64,000 nt of DNA from assembly GCA_035493955.1 (NCBI GenBank), contig DATJHI010000040.1, positions 77,023 through 141,022 of the forward strand, given 5' to 3'. Origin of the DNA: NCED01 sp035493955 (lineage in GTDB: Bacteria > Pseudomonadota > Alphaproteobacteria > Caulobacterales > Caulobacteraceae). How positions within the stretch are numbered: the first letter of the stretch is position 1; every line of letters starts with the position of its first letter. The notes below the pieces were generated by a model. It searched no databases and had not been told where the DNA came from. It saw only the letters and a program-made list of their open reading frames with translations. Shown here piece after piece: positions 37,224-45,377 of the stretch. Both the position numbers and the translations under genes were made by a program.

Positions 37224-38117
37224 CTACCGGACCGGAACGCCGGGGATCTTGACCCGGGTGCGATAGACCGTGTTCACCGTAGTCACGTAGAGCGAACGCC
37301 AGTCGTCGTCCCCCCACGCCATGTTGGTGCAGTTTCCGGGGATGCGCAGGCGGCCGAGCAGGAGCCCGTCGGGCCCGATGACGTGGACCCCTGCCGGCCC
37401 GGTGCAATACAGATTGCCGGCCTGGTCGACCTTCATGCCGTCGGCATGGCCGAACTCGTCGCCCTGCAGTTCATAGAACATGCGGCCCGGGCCGATGCTC
37501 CCGTCGGAACGCACGTCGAAGACCCGCACAAACGCCTTGCGGGTGTCGTTGACGTAGAGCCGCTTCTCGTCAGGCGAGAAGACGATGCCGTTGGGATAGA
37601 CGCAGTCGGCGATGACCAGCTCAAGTTCGCCGCCGCCGGGAGGAATGCGGTAGACGCCCTGGAAATCCAGATAGCGCTGGATGTCCTCGCCCTCCATGCC
37701 GGGGATGAACATGCCGCCAGCGGTGTCGGTGAAATAGATCGAACCGTCCGAACGGACGACGAGGTCGTTCGGCGTATTGATCTTCTTGCCCTGGTAGTAC
37801 GAGGCGAGGGTGACGAGGGAGCCGTCGGCTTCACGGCGCCAGACCTTGCGGGCCGACCAGCCGGCGACGAGCAGGCGGCCCTCGTGATCCAGGGTCATGC
37901 CGTTGGCGTGGCCGGACGGCCGGATGACCGCCGTGGCGCCGACCCCAGGCGCCCAGTTCCAGATCGTGTCGCCGACGATGTCGACGAAATAGAGGCTGTT
38001 GCTGCGCTTGTCCCAGACCGGCCCCTCGCCGAACTGGAGGCCGCCGAAGACCTGCACCAGGGGCGGATCGGGATCGACGACGTCCCGCATGCCGGGCGCG
38101 AAGAAATCGACGTCCAT
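37224..38117 (-). CDS. SMP-30/gluconolactonase family lactone hydrolase
   Basis: 297 aa from ATG at 38117. The ligand motifs of the calcium/zinc-dependent lactonase family are present: FGEGPVWDKRSNSLYFVDI (Glu), NTPNDLVVRSDGSIYFTDT (Asn/Asp), YPNGIVFSPDEKRLYV and HADGMKVDQAGNLYC. The family opens sugar or aryl lactones, making it a probable early or intermediate step in the operon. It lies 2 bp after the ThDP enzyme gene, so it is translationally linked to it. Substrate unassigned. Confidence 0.87.
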   Translation of the reverse strand: MDVDFFAPGMRDVVDPDPPLVQVFGGLQFGEGPVWDKRSNSLYFVDIVGDTIWNWAPGVGATAVIRPSGHANGMTLDHEGRLLVAGWSARKVWRREADGSLVTLASYYQGKKINTPNDLVVRSDGSIYFTDTAGGMFIPGMEGEDIQRYLDFQGVYRIPPGGGELELVIADCVYPNGIVFSPDEKRLYVNDTRKAFVRVFDVRSDGSIGPGRMFYELQGDEFGHADGMKVDQAGNLYCTGPAGVHVIGPDGLLLGRLRIPGNCTNMAWGDDDWRSLYVTTVNTVYRTRVKIPGVPVR

Positions 38118-38119
38118 CG

Positions 38120-39814
38120 TCAGTAGCCTACCGGGGAGCCGGGGGTCCACGCCGGGCGGGACATGGCGTAGACGTCGCTGATCGCATCGATCACCACCGG
38201 CCGGTTCAGGGTCAGGGCGTGACGCAGGGCGGCGTCGAGCTCGGCCGGGGTTTTGGCGCGCAGTCCGACGCAGTCGAAGGATTCGGCGACCTTGGCGAAA
38301 TCGATCTCGCGGAACCGCCACATTTCCTCGGACTTGCCGCGCTGCTTGCCGCCGTAGGCGCGGTCGAACAGGCCGATCTCCTGGTTGAGGGCGCTGTTGT
38401 TGTTGACGACCACGATGACGTTGACGCCATAGCGCGCGGCCGTCTCGAGTTCGGCGATGTGATAGTAGAAGGCGCCGTCGCCGGCGAAGACGATGACGGC
38501 GCTGTCGGGCTTGGCGCATTTGACGCCCATCGCCCCGGGAAGGCTCCAGCCGAGCGATCCGGCGCAGCGGATGAAGCGCTGGCCCTCCTTGTTGAGGTCG
38601 ATCATGGTGCCGGCCCAGATGCCGGAGTGGCCTGTGTCGCAGACGACGACTCCGCCTGCCGGAAGCGCGTCGGTGATCGCCTGGCAGATGCGTTCGGGCC
38701 GCATCGGAACCGCGTCCGAGTGGAGCCGCGGCGCCTCCTGTTCCCGCCATTCACGCACGTACCCCTGGATCCGCTCCACCCAGGGACTTGCGGCGGGCGC
38801 CGGCCCGCTCGGGATGGCGTCAAGCAGGCCCTGCACGGTCAGCTTCGCGTCGCCGAGCAGCGAGAGCGTGTTGGGATAGTTGCGGCCGAGTTCGCTGGGG
38901 TCGATGTCGAGTTGGATCACCGGCGCGCCGACCGCCGGGATCGTCCAGTTGGTCGTCACCTGGCTGCCGGTGTGGCTGCCGATGAAGAACACCAGATCGG
39001 CCTCCGAGACCGCCCGGTTGGCGCAGGCGCGCGAATAGGTGCCGCACACCCCGACCGAGAGCGGATGATTGTCGGGGATCGAACCCTTGGCGTTGAGCGA
39101 GGTGGCGACCGGAATCCCCAGCAGCTCGGCCAGGGCGACCACTTCGGCCTGGGCCCCCGAGGTGGCGACGCCGCCGCCGGCGACGATGATCGGCCGCTCC
39201 GCCGCAGCGAGACGCTGCGCCGCCTCGGCAAGCCGGGCCGGGTCAGGCAAGGCCCGGAACGCCGGAACCCTGGTGAACTGCTCCTCGACGATCGTGGTCA
39301 GTTCGGCCTCGATCTCGGCCATATTGCCGAGCGGGCCGCGCACCTGGAGGTGCGCCGGGCCCGGCGCACCGGAAGTCGCCTCGCGGAACGCCTGCCGCAA
39401 CAGGTCGGGCAGGCGGGTCACGTCGTCGACCCGGACGTTGAACTTGGTCACCGGGTCGAACTGGCTGAAGTCCTCGACCTCCTGGTAGAAATTGCGGTAG
39501 CGCGACGAGGGCGTCGGCCCGCCGGTCAGGGCGATCACGGGCGATCCGGCCATCACCGCGTCGCGCAGTCCGGCGGCGAGGTTGGAGCCGCCGATGTTCT
39601 GCGCCATGCAGACGCCCGGCTTGCCGCTGGCCCGCGCATAGCCGTCGGCCATATAGGCGGCCGACTTCTCGCCGTGGGTCATGATGCGCGCGATGTCCAT
39701 GTCCTCCATCTCGGCGAGGGCCTGGAGCAGGACGGCGGGCACGAAGAACACATGGCTGACGCCGTAGCCGCGCAGCGCCTCGGCGATATGGCGCGATCCG
39801 GTCATTTTTGGCAT
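38120..39814 (-). CDS. ThDP-dependent enzyme, acetolactate synthase-like
   Basis: 564 aa, ATG at 39814 with GGGAGGA upstream. Three-domain ThDP architecture: N-terminal PYR domain with catalytic Glu49 in MTHGEKSAAYMADGYARASG, a central domain (~190-330), and a C-terminal PP domain with GDGAFYYHIAELETAARYGVNVIVVVNNN. It is not a housekeeping acetolactate synthase by context: there is no small subunit and it heads a catabolic operon with SMP-30 proteins. It could cleave or form a C-C bond next to a carbonyl (aldolase, lyase or decarboxylase type), supplying the substrate for the second ThDP enzyme downstream. Exact reaction unknown. Confidence 0.85.
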   Translation of the reverse strand: MPKMTGSRHIAEALRGYGVSHVFFVPAVLLQALAEMEDMDIARIMTHGEKSAAYMADGYARASGKPGVCMAQNIGGSNLAAGLRDAVMAGSPVIALTGGPTPSSRYRNFYQEVEDFSQFDPVTKFNVRVDDVTRLPDLLRQAFREATSGAPGPAHLQVRGPLGNMAEIEAELTTIVEEQFTRVPAFRALPDPARLAEAAQRLAAAERPIIVAGGGVATSGAQAEVVALAELLGIPVATSLNAKGSIPDNHPLSVGVCGTYSRACANRAVSEADLVFFIGSHTGSQVTTNWTIPAVGAPVIQLDIDPSELGRNYPNTLSLLGDAKLTVQGLLDAIPSGPAPAASPWVERIQGYVREWREQEAPRLHSDAVPMRPERICQAITDALPAGGVVVCDTGHSGIWAGTMIDLNKEGQRFIRCAGSLGWSLPGAMGVKCAKPDSAVIVFAGDGAFYYHIAELETAARYGVNVIVVVNNNSALNQEIGLFDRAYGGKQRGKSEEMWRFREIDFAKVAESFDCVGLRAKTPAELDAALRHALTLNRPVVIDAISDVYAMSRPAWTPGSPVGY

Positions 39815-39874
39815 GCGGCGGGTCCTCCCTTGCGGCGAGTGTCCAACGCCGCACGCATGCGCTCCAGGAATTTA

Positions 39875-39888
39875 TGAGTATAGTCTCA
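39875..39888. promoter_or_regulatory. Candidate LysR operator between divergent operon and regulator
   Basis: TGAG-TATAGT-CTCA is an inverted repeat in the 129-bp gap between the ThDP operon and its divergent LysR gene. LysR regulators usually bind dyads of this size in exactly such shared gaps. Assignment is by position and symmetry only. Confidence 0.4.
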
Positions 39889-39943
39889 GAACCAGGAGTT
39901 ATAGGCTGCCCTACCCGGGCCCGACCCTGACCGAGGCGCGATC

Positions 39944-40879
39944 ATGAGGCTCGAACAGCTCCGTTTCCTCAGCGAGATCGTCGACCAGGGCTTCTCCATT
40001 TCGAAAGCCGCGATCGCGCTCAACACCTCGCAGCCGGGCATCAGCAAGCAGATCCGCCTGCTCGAGGAGGAGTTCAAATTCGATTTGCTCCAGCGTCGCG
40101 GAGGCCGGATCGTCGGCCTTACCGAACCGGGCGTCGCCTTCGTGGAGACGGCCCGCCGCATGCTCCGCGATGCGGGAAACCTGCGGAAGATCGGCGACGA
40201 ATACAATCGCGAGGACAGCGGACGCCTCGTCGTCGTGACCACCCACCTTTACGCCCGCCACGTCCTTCCGCCGGTGCTGGAGGCGTTCGCTCGCCGCTAT
40301 CCGCGCGTGCAGATATCGCTGCAGCAGGTCACCCAGCGCCAGACCATCGAGCTGTTGGTTTCATTCAAGGGCGACGTCGGAATTCTCAGCGCCCCTCCGG
40401 CTGCGGCGCATGGCGTTGTCGAGCTGGCCGCGCAGAGCTTCGGCCGCAGCGTCATCGTCCCCCGCAACCATCCCCTGCTGAAACGGTCGAAGATCGGGCT
40501 GGCCGACCTCGTGGAGTACCCGCTGGTCACGCTGGACCCGTCGCTGATCGGCGGCTGGAGCCTCCAGCAGGCCTTCGCCAAGGCCGGGATGGAGCCGCGC
40601 ATCGCCCTCACGGCCGGCGACTCCGACGTGATCAAGGCCTATGTGGCGCGGGGCCTGGGGATCACGGTCCTGCCGAGCATCGTTTTCGACGCCAAGCAGG
40701 ATCCCTTGCTGCGCGCGATCGACGCCGACCACCTGTTCGAGAAGCTGCCCAATTTCGTCGCCCTGCACCCGCACACCTATCTGAGCGGCTACATGTACGA
40801 TTTCATCCAGTTGGTCGCGCCCGAGTGGACCCCCGACCGCGTCGCCAAGCGGCTCAAGCAGCCGCACCGCCCGGCATAA
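39944..40879 (+). CDS. LysR-family transcriptional regulator (CysB/Cbl-like)
   Basis: 311 aa. The N-terminal winged helix reads MRLEQLRFLSEIVDQGFSISKAAIALNTSQPGISKQIRLLEEEF, which is the CysB/Cbl variant of the LysR HTH. An effector domain follows (~90-300: GRLVVVTTHLYARHVLPPVLEAFARRYP, VARGLGITVLPSIVFD). It is divergent from the eight-gene operon beginning at 39814, so it most likely activates that operon in response to a pathway metabolite. It converges with the hpaF-like gene, 27 bp away. Confidence 0.92.
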   Translation: MRLEQLRFLSEIVDQGFSISKAAIALNTSQPGISKQIRLLEEEFKFDLLQRRGGRIVGLTEPGVAFVETARRMLRDAGNLRKIGDEYNREDSGRLVVVTTHLYARHVLPPVLEAFARRYPRVQISLQQVTQRQTIELLVSFKGDVGILSAPPAAAHGVVELAAQSFGRSVIVPRNHPLLKRSKIGLADLVEYPLVTLDPSLIGGWSLQQAFAKAGMEPRIALTAGDSDVIKAYVARGLGITVLPSIVFDAKQDPLLRAIDADHLFEKLPNFVALHPHTYLSGYMYDFIQLVAPEWTPDRVAKRLKQPHRPA

Positions 40880-40906
40880 TCAAAACGGGCGGACTTCGGC
40901 CTTCCG

Positions 40907-41293
40907 TCATCTCCGGAAGCGGGCGTGGATGTTGTTGTGCTTGAAGCTTCCGGCTTCGTCGGCTTCGTTGACGTAGAGGGACAGGGCCAGGTAGCGACGC
41001 TCGTAGAGCTCGGCGAAGTGGGTTTTGATGCGTTCGAACAGTTGACTGAAGAATTGCTGTTTGAACGCCGCCGATCGCCCGGCTCCCATCAGGACGGTGA
41101 TATTGACGAAGGCGTCGTCGGCCTTGCCATCGGCGATGACGTAGTCGGTCAGGCGGATGCCGCGCACCCGGATGCCCGCCCACGGGAACACCCCGTCGGC
41201 GGCGCGCATCTCCGCGGCGATCAGCTCGAGCAGGCCGCGAATGTCGGCGTCGCCCTCCAGGTTGTCGGTCCATTCGACGACGGCGTGGGCCAT
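40907..41293 (-). CDS. 5-carboxymethyl-2-hydroxymuconate isomerase-like (HpaF family), Pro1 absent
   Basis: 128 aa from ATG at 41293, one base overlapping the dioxygenase stop. The sequence follows HpaF throughout (VVEWTDNLEGDADI, GVFPWAGIRVRGIRLTDYVIADGKADDAFVNITVLMGAGRS, FKHNNIHARFRR). In the tautomerase superfamily the catalytic base is the N-terminal proline exposed after Met removal. Here codon 2 is GCC (Ala), giving M-A-H instead of M-P-H. Either the reaction uses another residue, the protein has changed role, or activity is low. It closes the ring-cleavage operon. Confidence 0.85.
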   Translation of the reverse strand: MAHAVVEWTDNLEGDADIRGLLELIAAEMRAADGVFPWAGIRVRGIRLTDYVIADGKADDAFVNITVLMGAGRSAAFKQQFFSQLFERIKTHFAELYERRYLALSLYVNEADEAGSFKHNNIHARFRR

Positions 41294-42111
41294 CAGGCGA
41301 TCTCCATGGTCGCGGCGGTGCAGCCCACGGCGTAGATCGGGATCGGGGCGTAGAAGCGCACGTTCCCCCGCCCCCGCGCCGCGGCGGCCAAGGCGATGAA
41401 GGTGCGTATCTCGAAGCCGCCCTGGCCGGCCTTCTCGTAGACGTCCGCATCCGTGTACGACAGCAGGGCGCCGCGGTCGTTGCGGGCCCAGCGGTCCAGG
41501 AAATCCCGGTCCCAGGCCTCGTTGATCCGTCCGCTGTCGGGGGTGGCGGGCCAATGGGAGATCCCGCCCGTGCCGACGACGGCGATGCGTTGCGGGACCT
41601 TGTCGGCCGCGCGGCGAAGCGCCTCGCCGAACGCCCAGGCGCGATGCAGCGGCGTGAGCGGAGGCCCCTGGCAGTTGATGTTCGCGGGGATGACCGTGAG
41701 CCGGTTGTCCGGATCCAGGAAGTGCAGCGGCACCATGATGCCGTGGTCGAACCGCCACTCCTGGGCATAGGCGACGTCGACCGTCTGCAGCATCTCGGCG
41801 ACAAGGGCCTCCGAAAGGGCCGCATCCCCGCGCACCGTGCGATGGGGGATGTGCAGCCAGTCTACGTCCTCGATGGGACCCGAATAGCTGTCGGCCATGC
41901 CGACCGCGAACGCGGGCATGTTGTCCATGAAGAAGTTCGCGAAGTGCTCGGCCCCGATCACCACCAGGGCGTCCGGCCGCGCCGCGTGGAGGGCGTCGCG
42001 CAACTCGCCAAAGCCCGCGTGCAGACCGTCGCGCAGTTCGGGGGGGGCGCTATCCTCCCGCCCCGTGATCCCGGGGGCGTGGCTGCAGACTCCGGCAAAG
42101 ACCAGGCTCAT
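41293..42111 (-). CDS. LigB-type extradiol ring-cleavage dioxygenase, catalytic subunit
   Basis: 272 aa from ATG at 42111. Class III extradiol dioxygenases hold Fe(II) with two His and one Glu. Candidates are H11 (CSHAPG), H56 (GAEHFANF) and E234 (GGFEIRTF), with a likely acid/base His in GTGGISHWP. The stop-start overlap (4 bp) with a LigA-like small subunit gene shows a two-subunit enzyme. In a cluster with hpaE/G genes the substrate is probably a catechol bearing an acidic side chain, such as homoprotocatechuate. The sequence alone does not separate this from protocatechuate- or gallate-type activity. Confidence 0.88.
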   Translation of the reverse strand: MSLVFAGVCSHAPGITGREDSAPPELRDGLHAGFGELRDALHAARPDALVVIGAEHFANFFMDNMPAFAVGMADSYSGPIEDVDWLHIPHRTVRGDAALSEALVAEMLQTVDVAYAQEWRFDHGIMVPLHFLDPDNRLTVIPANINCQGPPLTPLHRAWAFGEALRRAADKVPQRIAVVGTGGISHWPATPDSGRINEAWDRDFLDRWARNDRGALLSYTDADVYEKAGQGGFEIRTFIALAAAARGRGNVRFYAPIPIYAVGCTAATMEIA

Positions 42112-42431
42112 CCGGCCACCCTTTCGTCTGGCGAGGTGGTCATGGCGTAGACCCCGGCGCGCACCGGTCCGTGGGTCTTCACCCCGTCGCGCATGCGCTG
42201 CAGATAGTCCGACCACTCGATCTGGTGAAAGGCCGCAAAGTGCATGAGCAGCTGGCCATTGACCCCCAGGACGAACAGCAGGCCGATGTCCGGCTCCAAC
42301 AGGGCGCGCCGCTCCTCGTCGGTGAGCTCGTAGGCCTTCAGCACCTCCTGGCGATCCTGACGAAAGCGGGCCTGCAAGTCAGCGTCGCGGTTCAGCTGGT
42401 AGATCAGCTTGCTGACTTGATAGAGGCTCAT
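42108..42431 (-). CDS. LigA-like small subunit of the ring-cleavage dioxygenase
   Basis: 107 aa; ATG at 42431 overlaps the hpaG2 stop and its own stop overlaps the LigB-type start. The conserved LigA-domain pattern is visible: SKLIYQLNRDADLQARFRQDRQEVLKAYELTDEERRALLEPDIGLLFVLGVNGQLLMHFAAFHQI. In LigAB enzymes this helical subunit covers the active site of the catalytic subunit. Its pairing with hpa-type genes differs from canonical homoprotocatechuate dioxygenases, which lack a LigA subunit. Confidence 0.88.
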   Translation of the reverse strand: MSLYQVSKLIYQLNRDADLQARFRQDRQEVLKAYELTDEERRALLEPDIGLLFVLGVNGQLLMHFAAFHQIEWSDYLQRMRDGVKTHGPVRAGVYAMTTSPDERVAG

Positions 42432-43177
42432 CCGCCGACCTCGACGAGATTGACCAGGCGCCCGACCTTCTCCACCTCGCAGACGACCTCGTCGCCTCCG
42501 GAGACGAAGTGCACCCCCTGCGGGGTGCCGGTCAGGATCATGTCCCCCGGCATCAGGGTCATGAACTCGGACAGGTATTCGACCATGGTCGCCACGTCGA
42601 AGACCATGTCGCGGGTCGACCCCTGCTGGACCTCCTGGCCGTTCACCCGGGTGGACAGCGTCAGGTCCTGCGGATCGCCGATGTCCCTGGCGTCCACGAT
42701 CCAGGGGCCGAGCCCGGTGGTGGCGGCCCGGCTCTTCACCTTGAGATTGGGCCGGTAGTAGTTCTCGAGATATTCCCGGATGGCGTAGTCGTTGGCCACC
42801 GTATAGCCGCCGACATAGTCGAGGGCGTTGGAGCGGCTGACGCGCCGCGCCGGCCGGCCGATCACCGCCACCAGCTCGCATTCCGGATGCATCTGGCGTG
42901 CGCCGACGGGAAGCGGCGAGACCCCGCCATGACCCACGAAGGCCGAACTGCCCTTGAGGAACACCAACGGCGTCTCCGGCGGTTTGAACCCCAGCTCGCC
43001 GATATGGTCCGCATAGTTGAGCCCGAGGGCGAAGACCGTGGCGTTCGGCTCCACCGGGGGCAGCCAAACCGCCGCCTCGGCGGGCAGAAGCGTCCCGTCC
43101 GCCAGCCGCAGAACGTCGTCGTCGAGCAGGTCGGCCCACAGAGCGCGGCCGGCATAGGAGATCTTGGCGCGTCTCAC
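42428..43177 (-). CDS. hpaG2: Fumarylacetoacetate-hydrolase family enzyme, HpaG C-terminal-type
   Basis: 249 aa, GTG start at 43177 in a GTGA overlap with hpaG1. FAH-fold marks include FALGLNYADHIGELGFKPPETPLVFLKG, the metal-binding region HPECELVAVIGRPAR, GYTVANDYAIREYLENYYRPNLKVKS, and the C-terminal PGDMILTGTPQGVHFV. In the homoprotocatechuate pathway HpaG decarboxylates 5-oxopent-3-ene-1,2,5-tricarboxylate and isomerises the product. Some bacteria split the bifunctional enzyme into two proteins, as here. Confidence 0.87.
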   Translation of the reverse strand: MRRAKISYAGRALWADLLDDDVLRLADGTLLPAEAAVWLPPVEPNATVFALGLNYADHIGELGFKPPETPLVFLKGSSAFVGHGGVSPLPVGARQMHPECELVAVIGRPARRVSRSNALDYVGGYTVANDYAIREYLENYYRPNLKVKSRAATTGLGPWIVDARDIGDPQDLTLSTRVNGQEVQQGSTRDMVFDVATMVEYLSEFMTLMPGDMILTGTPQGVHFVSGGDEVVCEVEKVGRLVNLVEVGG

Positions 43178-43791
43178 GAGACCACCTCGGCGACGATCGT
43201 GGTTTGCAGGCTGGGCAGGCCCTCCGAACGGACGACGACCGACTGGCCGAGCGCCGCCCTCGGGGCGTCGCCGGGAAGGCCGACGAGCAGGAGGTCCCCG
43301 GGCGAGAAGTCGAGGTAGGCGTGGAGTTCCGCCACCAGCGCATCAATCGGACGAAACAGCCGGTCCAGCGACCAGCGGTGGACCTCCCGGCCGTCGATCT
43401 CCGTCACCAGGTCGCCGTAGGTCGTCTGCGGCGAGGTCCAGCGGCCGAGCGGTAGGAAGCCGTCGCGGCATCTTTGGCGGATGGCGGGACGATAGAAGTC
43501 CTGGTGCCACTCGGATACGTCCAGGGCCAGGCAGACCGCGGACACGTCCGGGCTCTTCGCCCCTGGGGAGCCGCCGAAAAGCAGCGCAAGGGTGGAGGCG
43601 ATCTCCACCTCTCCCAGCTCCGGCGGCAGAGGCGTCGGCGCCCCGCCCGCCGTCACGCAGGTGCGCGGCTTGATGTAGAGGACCGCCGCCTCGGGGGGGC
43701 GGCCGTAGGGCGGCTGATGGAACGAGTCCGCTCTCGCCTCGAGCTGGCGGCGGTCGTTGAGGGCGACGCCATAGGCCGTGCCTGAGAACAT
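43174..43791 (-). CDS. hpaG1: Fumarylacetoacetate-hydrolase family enzyme, HpaG N-terminal-type
   Basis: 205 aa, ATG at 43791 with GGAAGG before it. It is shorter than hpaG2 but has the same fold (YGVALNDRRQLEARADSFHQPPYGRPPEAAVLYIKPRTC, LDVSEWHQDFYRPAIRQRCRDGFLPLG, FSPGDLLLVGLPGDAPRA). This is the first half of the split HpaG decarboxylase/isomerase. The two genes are coupled by a 4-bp overlap, suggesting a 1:1 complex. Confidence 0.85.
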   Translation of the reverse strand: MFSGTAYGVALNDRRQLEARADSFHQPPYGRPPEAAVLYIKPRTCVTAGGAPTPLPPELGEVEIASTLALLFGGSPGAKSPDVSAVCLALDVSEWHQDFYRPAIRQRCRDGFLPLGRWTSPQTTYGDLVTEIDGREVHRWSLDRLFRPIDALVAELHAYLDFSPGDLLLVGLPGDAPRAALGQSVVVRSEGLPSLQTTIVAEVVS

Positions 43792-43805
43792 GAAACGCCT
43801 TCCGA

Positions 43806-45308
43806 TCAGACGCCGAGCCGCGGAACGGCGTGCGTTCCATAGGCTAGGGCGACGTTCTTGGTTTCCATATAGAAATCGAAGCTCCAGTCGCCGCCGTCGC
43901 GGCCGATGCCGCTGGACTTCATGCCGCCGAAGGGCGCGGGCAAGTGGCGCACGTTCTCGCTGTTGACCCAGACCATGCCGGCGTCGAGGGCGCCCGAGAC
44001 CCGAAGGGCCCGTCCGACGTCCTGGGTCCAGAGGTAGGCCGCAAGCCCGTAGTCCACGTCATTGGCCTTGGCGATGGCGTCGGCCTCGTCGTCGAAGGGC
44101 ACGACCGTGAGCACCGGGCCGAAGATCTCCTCCTGGGCGATGCGCATGGACTGGTCGGCGTCGACGAACAGGGTCGGCTGGAAGAAGTAGCCCTTGCCGT
44201 CCACCCGCTTGCCGCCGACCGCCACCCGCGCGCCGTCGGCCAGCGCCACGCCCGTATAGCTGGCGACCTTTTCCAGGTGACGCGGATGGATCAGGGGGCC
44301 GACCTCGGTCTTCGGATCGAAGGGATCGCCGACCTTGAGGCGGGCGACCCGCTCGGCCGCCCGGGCCACGAAGGCGTCATAGATCGACCGTTGCACCAGC
44401 AGCCGGGACGACGAGGTGCAGCGCTGGCCGTTCAGCGAATAGATCATGAAGATCGCCGCATCGAGGGCGCGGTCGAGGTCGGCGTCCTCGAACACGATCA
44501 CCGGATTCTTGCCTCCGAGCTCGAAGTGTACCCGCTTCAGGGTCTCCGACCCCTGGCGCATGATCGCCGAGCCGGTCTTGCTCTCGCCGACGAAGGCGAC
44601 GGCCTTGATGTCGGGATGCTCGGTCAGGCGCTTGCCGGTGGTTTCGCCAAGGCCGTTCACGGCGTTCAGCACACCCGGCGGCAACCCGGCCTCGTGGGCG
44701 ATCTCGACCAGCAGGCGGGCCGAATAGGGCGACCATTCCGCCGGCTTGTGCACCACCGTGCAGCCCGCCGCCAGCGCGGGGGCGATTTTCCAGGTGGACA
44801 GCATGAACGGCGTGTTCCACGGGGTGATCACCGCCACGGGTCCGATCGGCTGGCGGGTGGTGAAATTGAGGTGGTCCGGCGAAGGCAGGGCCTTGCCGTC
44901 GGCGGCCTGTGGAGCCAGGTCGGCGAAGAAGCGGAAGTTCTCGGCGCCTCTGAGGGCGGCCTTGGACATGAAACGCCAGCATTGGCCGGCGTCGAGGCAT
45001 TCGACCGCAGCGATCTCCTCGGCGCGCGCCTCGATGAGATCGGCGACGCGGTGCAAGATCGCCTTGCGCTTTTCCCCGGAGGTTCCGGCCCAAGCCGGAA
45101 AGGCCGCCTTGGCGGCGGCGACCGCGCTGTTCAGTTCTGCGGGCGTGGCGTCACGGACCTGCCCCAACACCTCGCCGGTTCCGGGTTCGGTGACATCGAA
45201 GGGAACCCCCTCCCCGGCGACGGTCGCGCCGCCCACGAAATGGCCGAGGGGCTTGCCTCGAAAGGCCGAAATGGCGGCCAGGGCCTTGTCTCTGGATGTC
45301 TCCGGCAC
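43806..45308 (-). CDS. hpaE: 5-carboxymethyl-2-hydroxymuconate semialdehyde dehydrogenase
   Basis: 500 aa, GTG start at 45308 after GGAGAGGGCGG. It is an aldehyde dehydrogenase with Glu263 (HFELGGK) and Cys297 (NGQRCTSSSR). The family-specific flanks (GHFVGGATV, CLDAGQCWRFMSKAALRGAENFRFFAD, RKGAENF-like) match HpaE. It oxidises the aldehyde left by meta ring cleavage to the dicarboxylate before HpaF and HpaG act. It starts 69 bp after the flavin monooxygenase; that gap contains a TAACATG-centred imperfect repeat (45338-45353). Confidence 0.9.
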   Translation of the reverse strand: MPETSRDKALAAISAFRGKPLGHFVGGATVAGEGVPFDVTEPGTGEVLGQVRDATPAELNSAVAAAKAAFPAWAGTSGEKRKAILHRVADLIEARAEEIAAVECLDAGQCWRFMSKAALRGAENFRFFADLAPQAADGKALPSPDHLNFTTRQPIGPVAVITPWNTPFMLSTWKIAPALAAGCTVVHKPAEWSPYSARLLVEIAHEAGLPPGVLNAVNGLGETTGKRLTEHPDIKAVAFVGESKTGSAIMRQGSETLKRVHFELGGKNPVIVFEDADLDRALDAAIFMIYSLNGQRCTSSSRLLVQRSIYDAFVARAAERVARLKVGDPFDPKTEVGPLIHPRHLEKVASYTGVALADGARVAVGGKRVDGKGYFFQPTLFVDADQSMRIAQEEIFGPVLTVVPFDDEADAIAKANDVDYGLAAYLWTQDVGRALRVSGALDAGMVWVNSENVRHLPAPFGGMKSSGIGRDGGDWSFDFYMETKNVALAYGTHAVPRLGV

Positions 45309-45337
45309 GGGTCCGCCCTCTCCTAGGAATTGGAGCT

Positions 45338-45353
45338 AATTATCATGTTAAGT
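45338..45353. promoter_or_regulatory. Imperfect inverted repeat upstream of hpaE
   Basis: AATTATCATGTTAAGT, 6 of 8 pairs symmetric about CATG, lies 30 bp before the hpaE start. Its minus-strand core TAACATG is shared with the stronger dyad at 47158-47179. It may be a weaker copy of the same operator. Confidence 0.3.
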
Positions 45354-45377
45354 TTTACGCCGCCAGCAGGCGCGGGG

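Noticed and set aside
37224..38750. A 508-aa extended SMP-30 protein
   Set aside because: The extension is a shadow of the ThDP enzyme. The SMP-30 protein starts at 38117 with a family-typical N-terminus.
40901..40919. CTTCCG-loop-CGGAAG as a terminator between LysR and hpaF-like genes
   Set aside because: It overlaps the last codons of the hpaF-like gene, has a short stem and no T tract.
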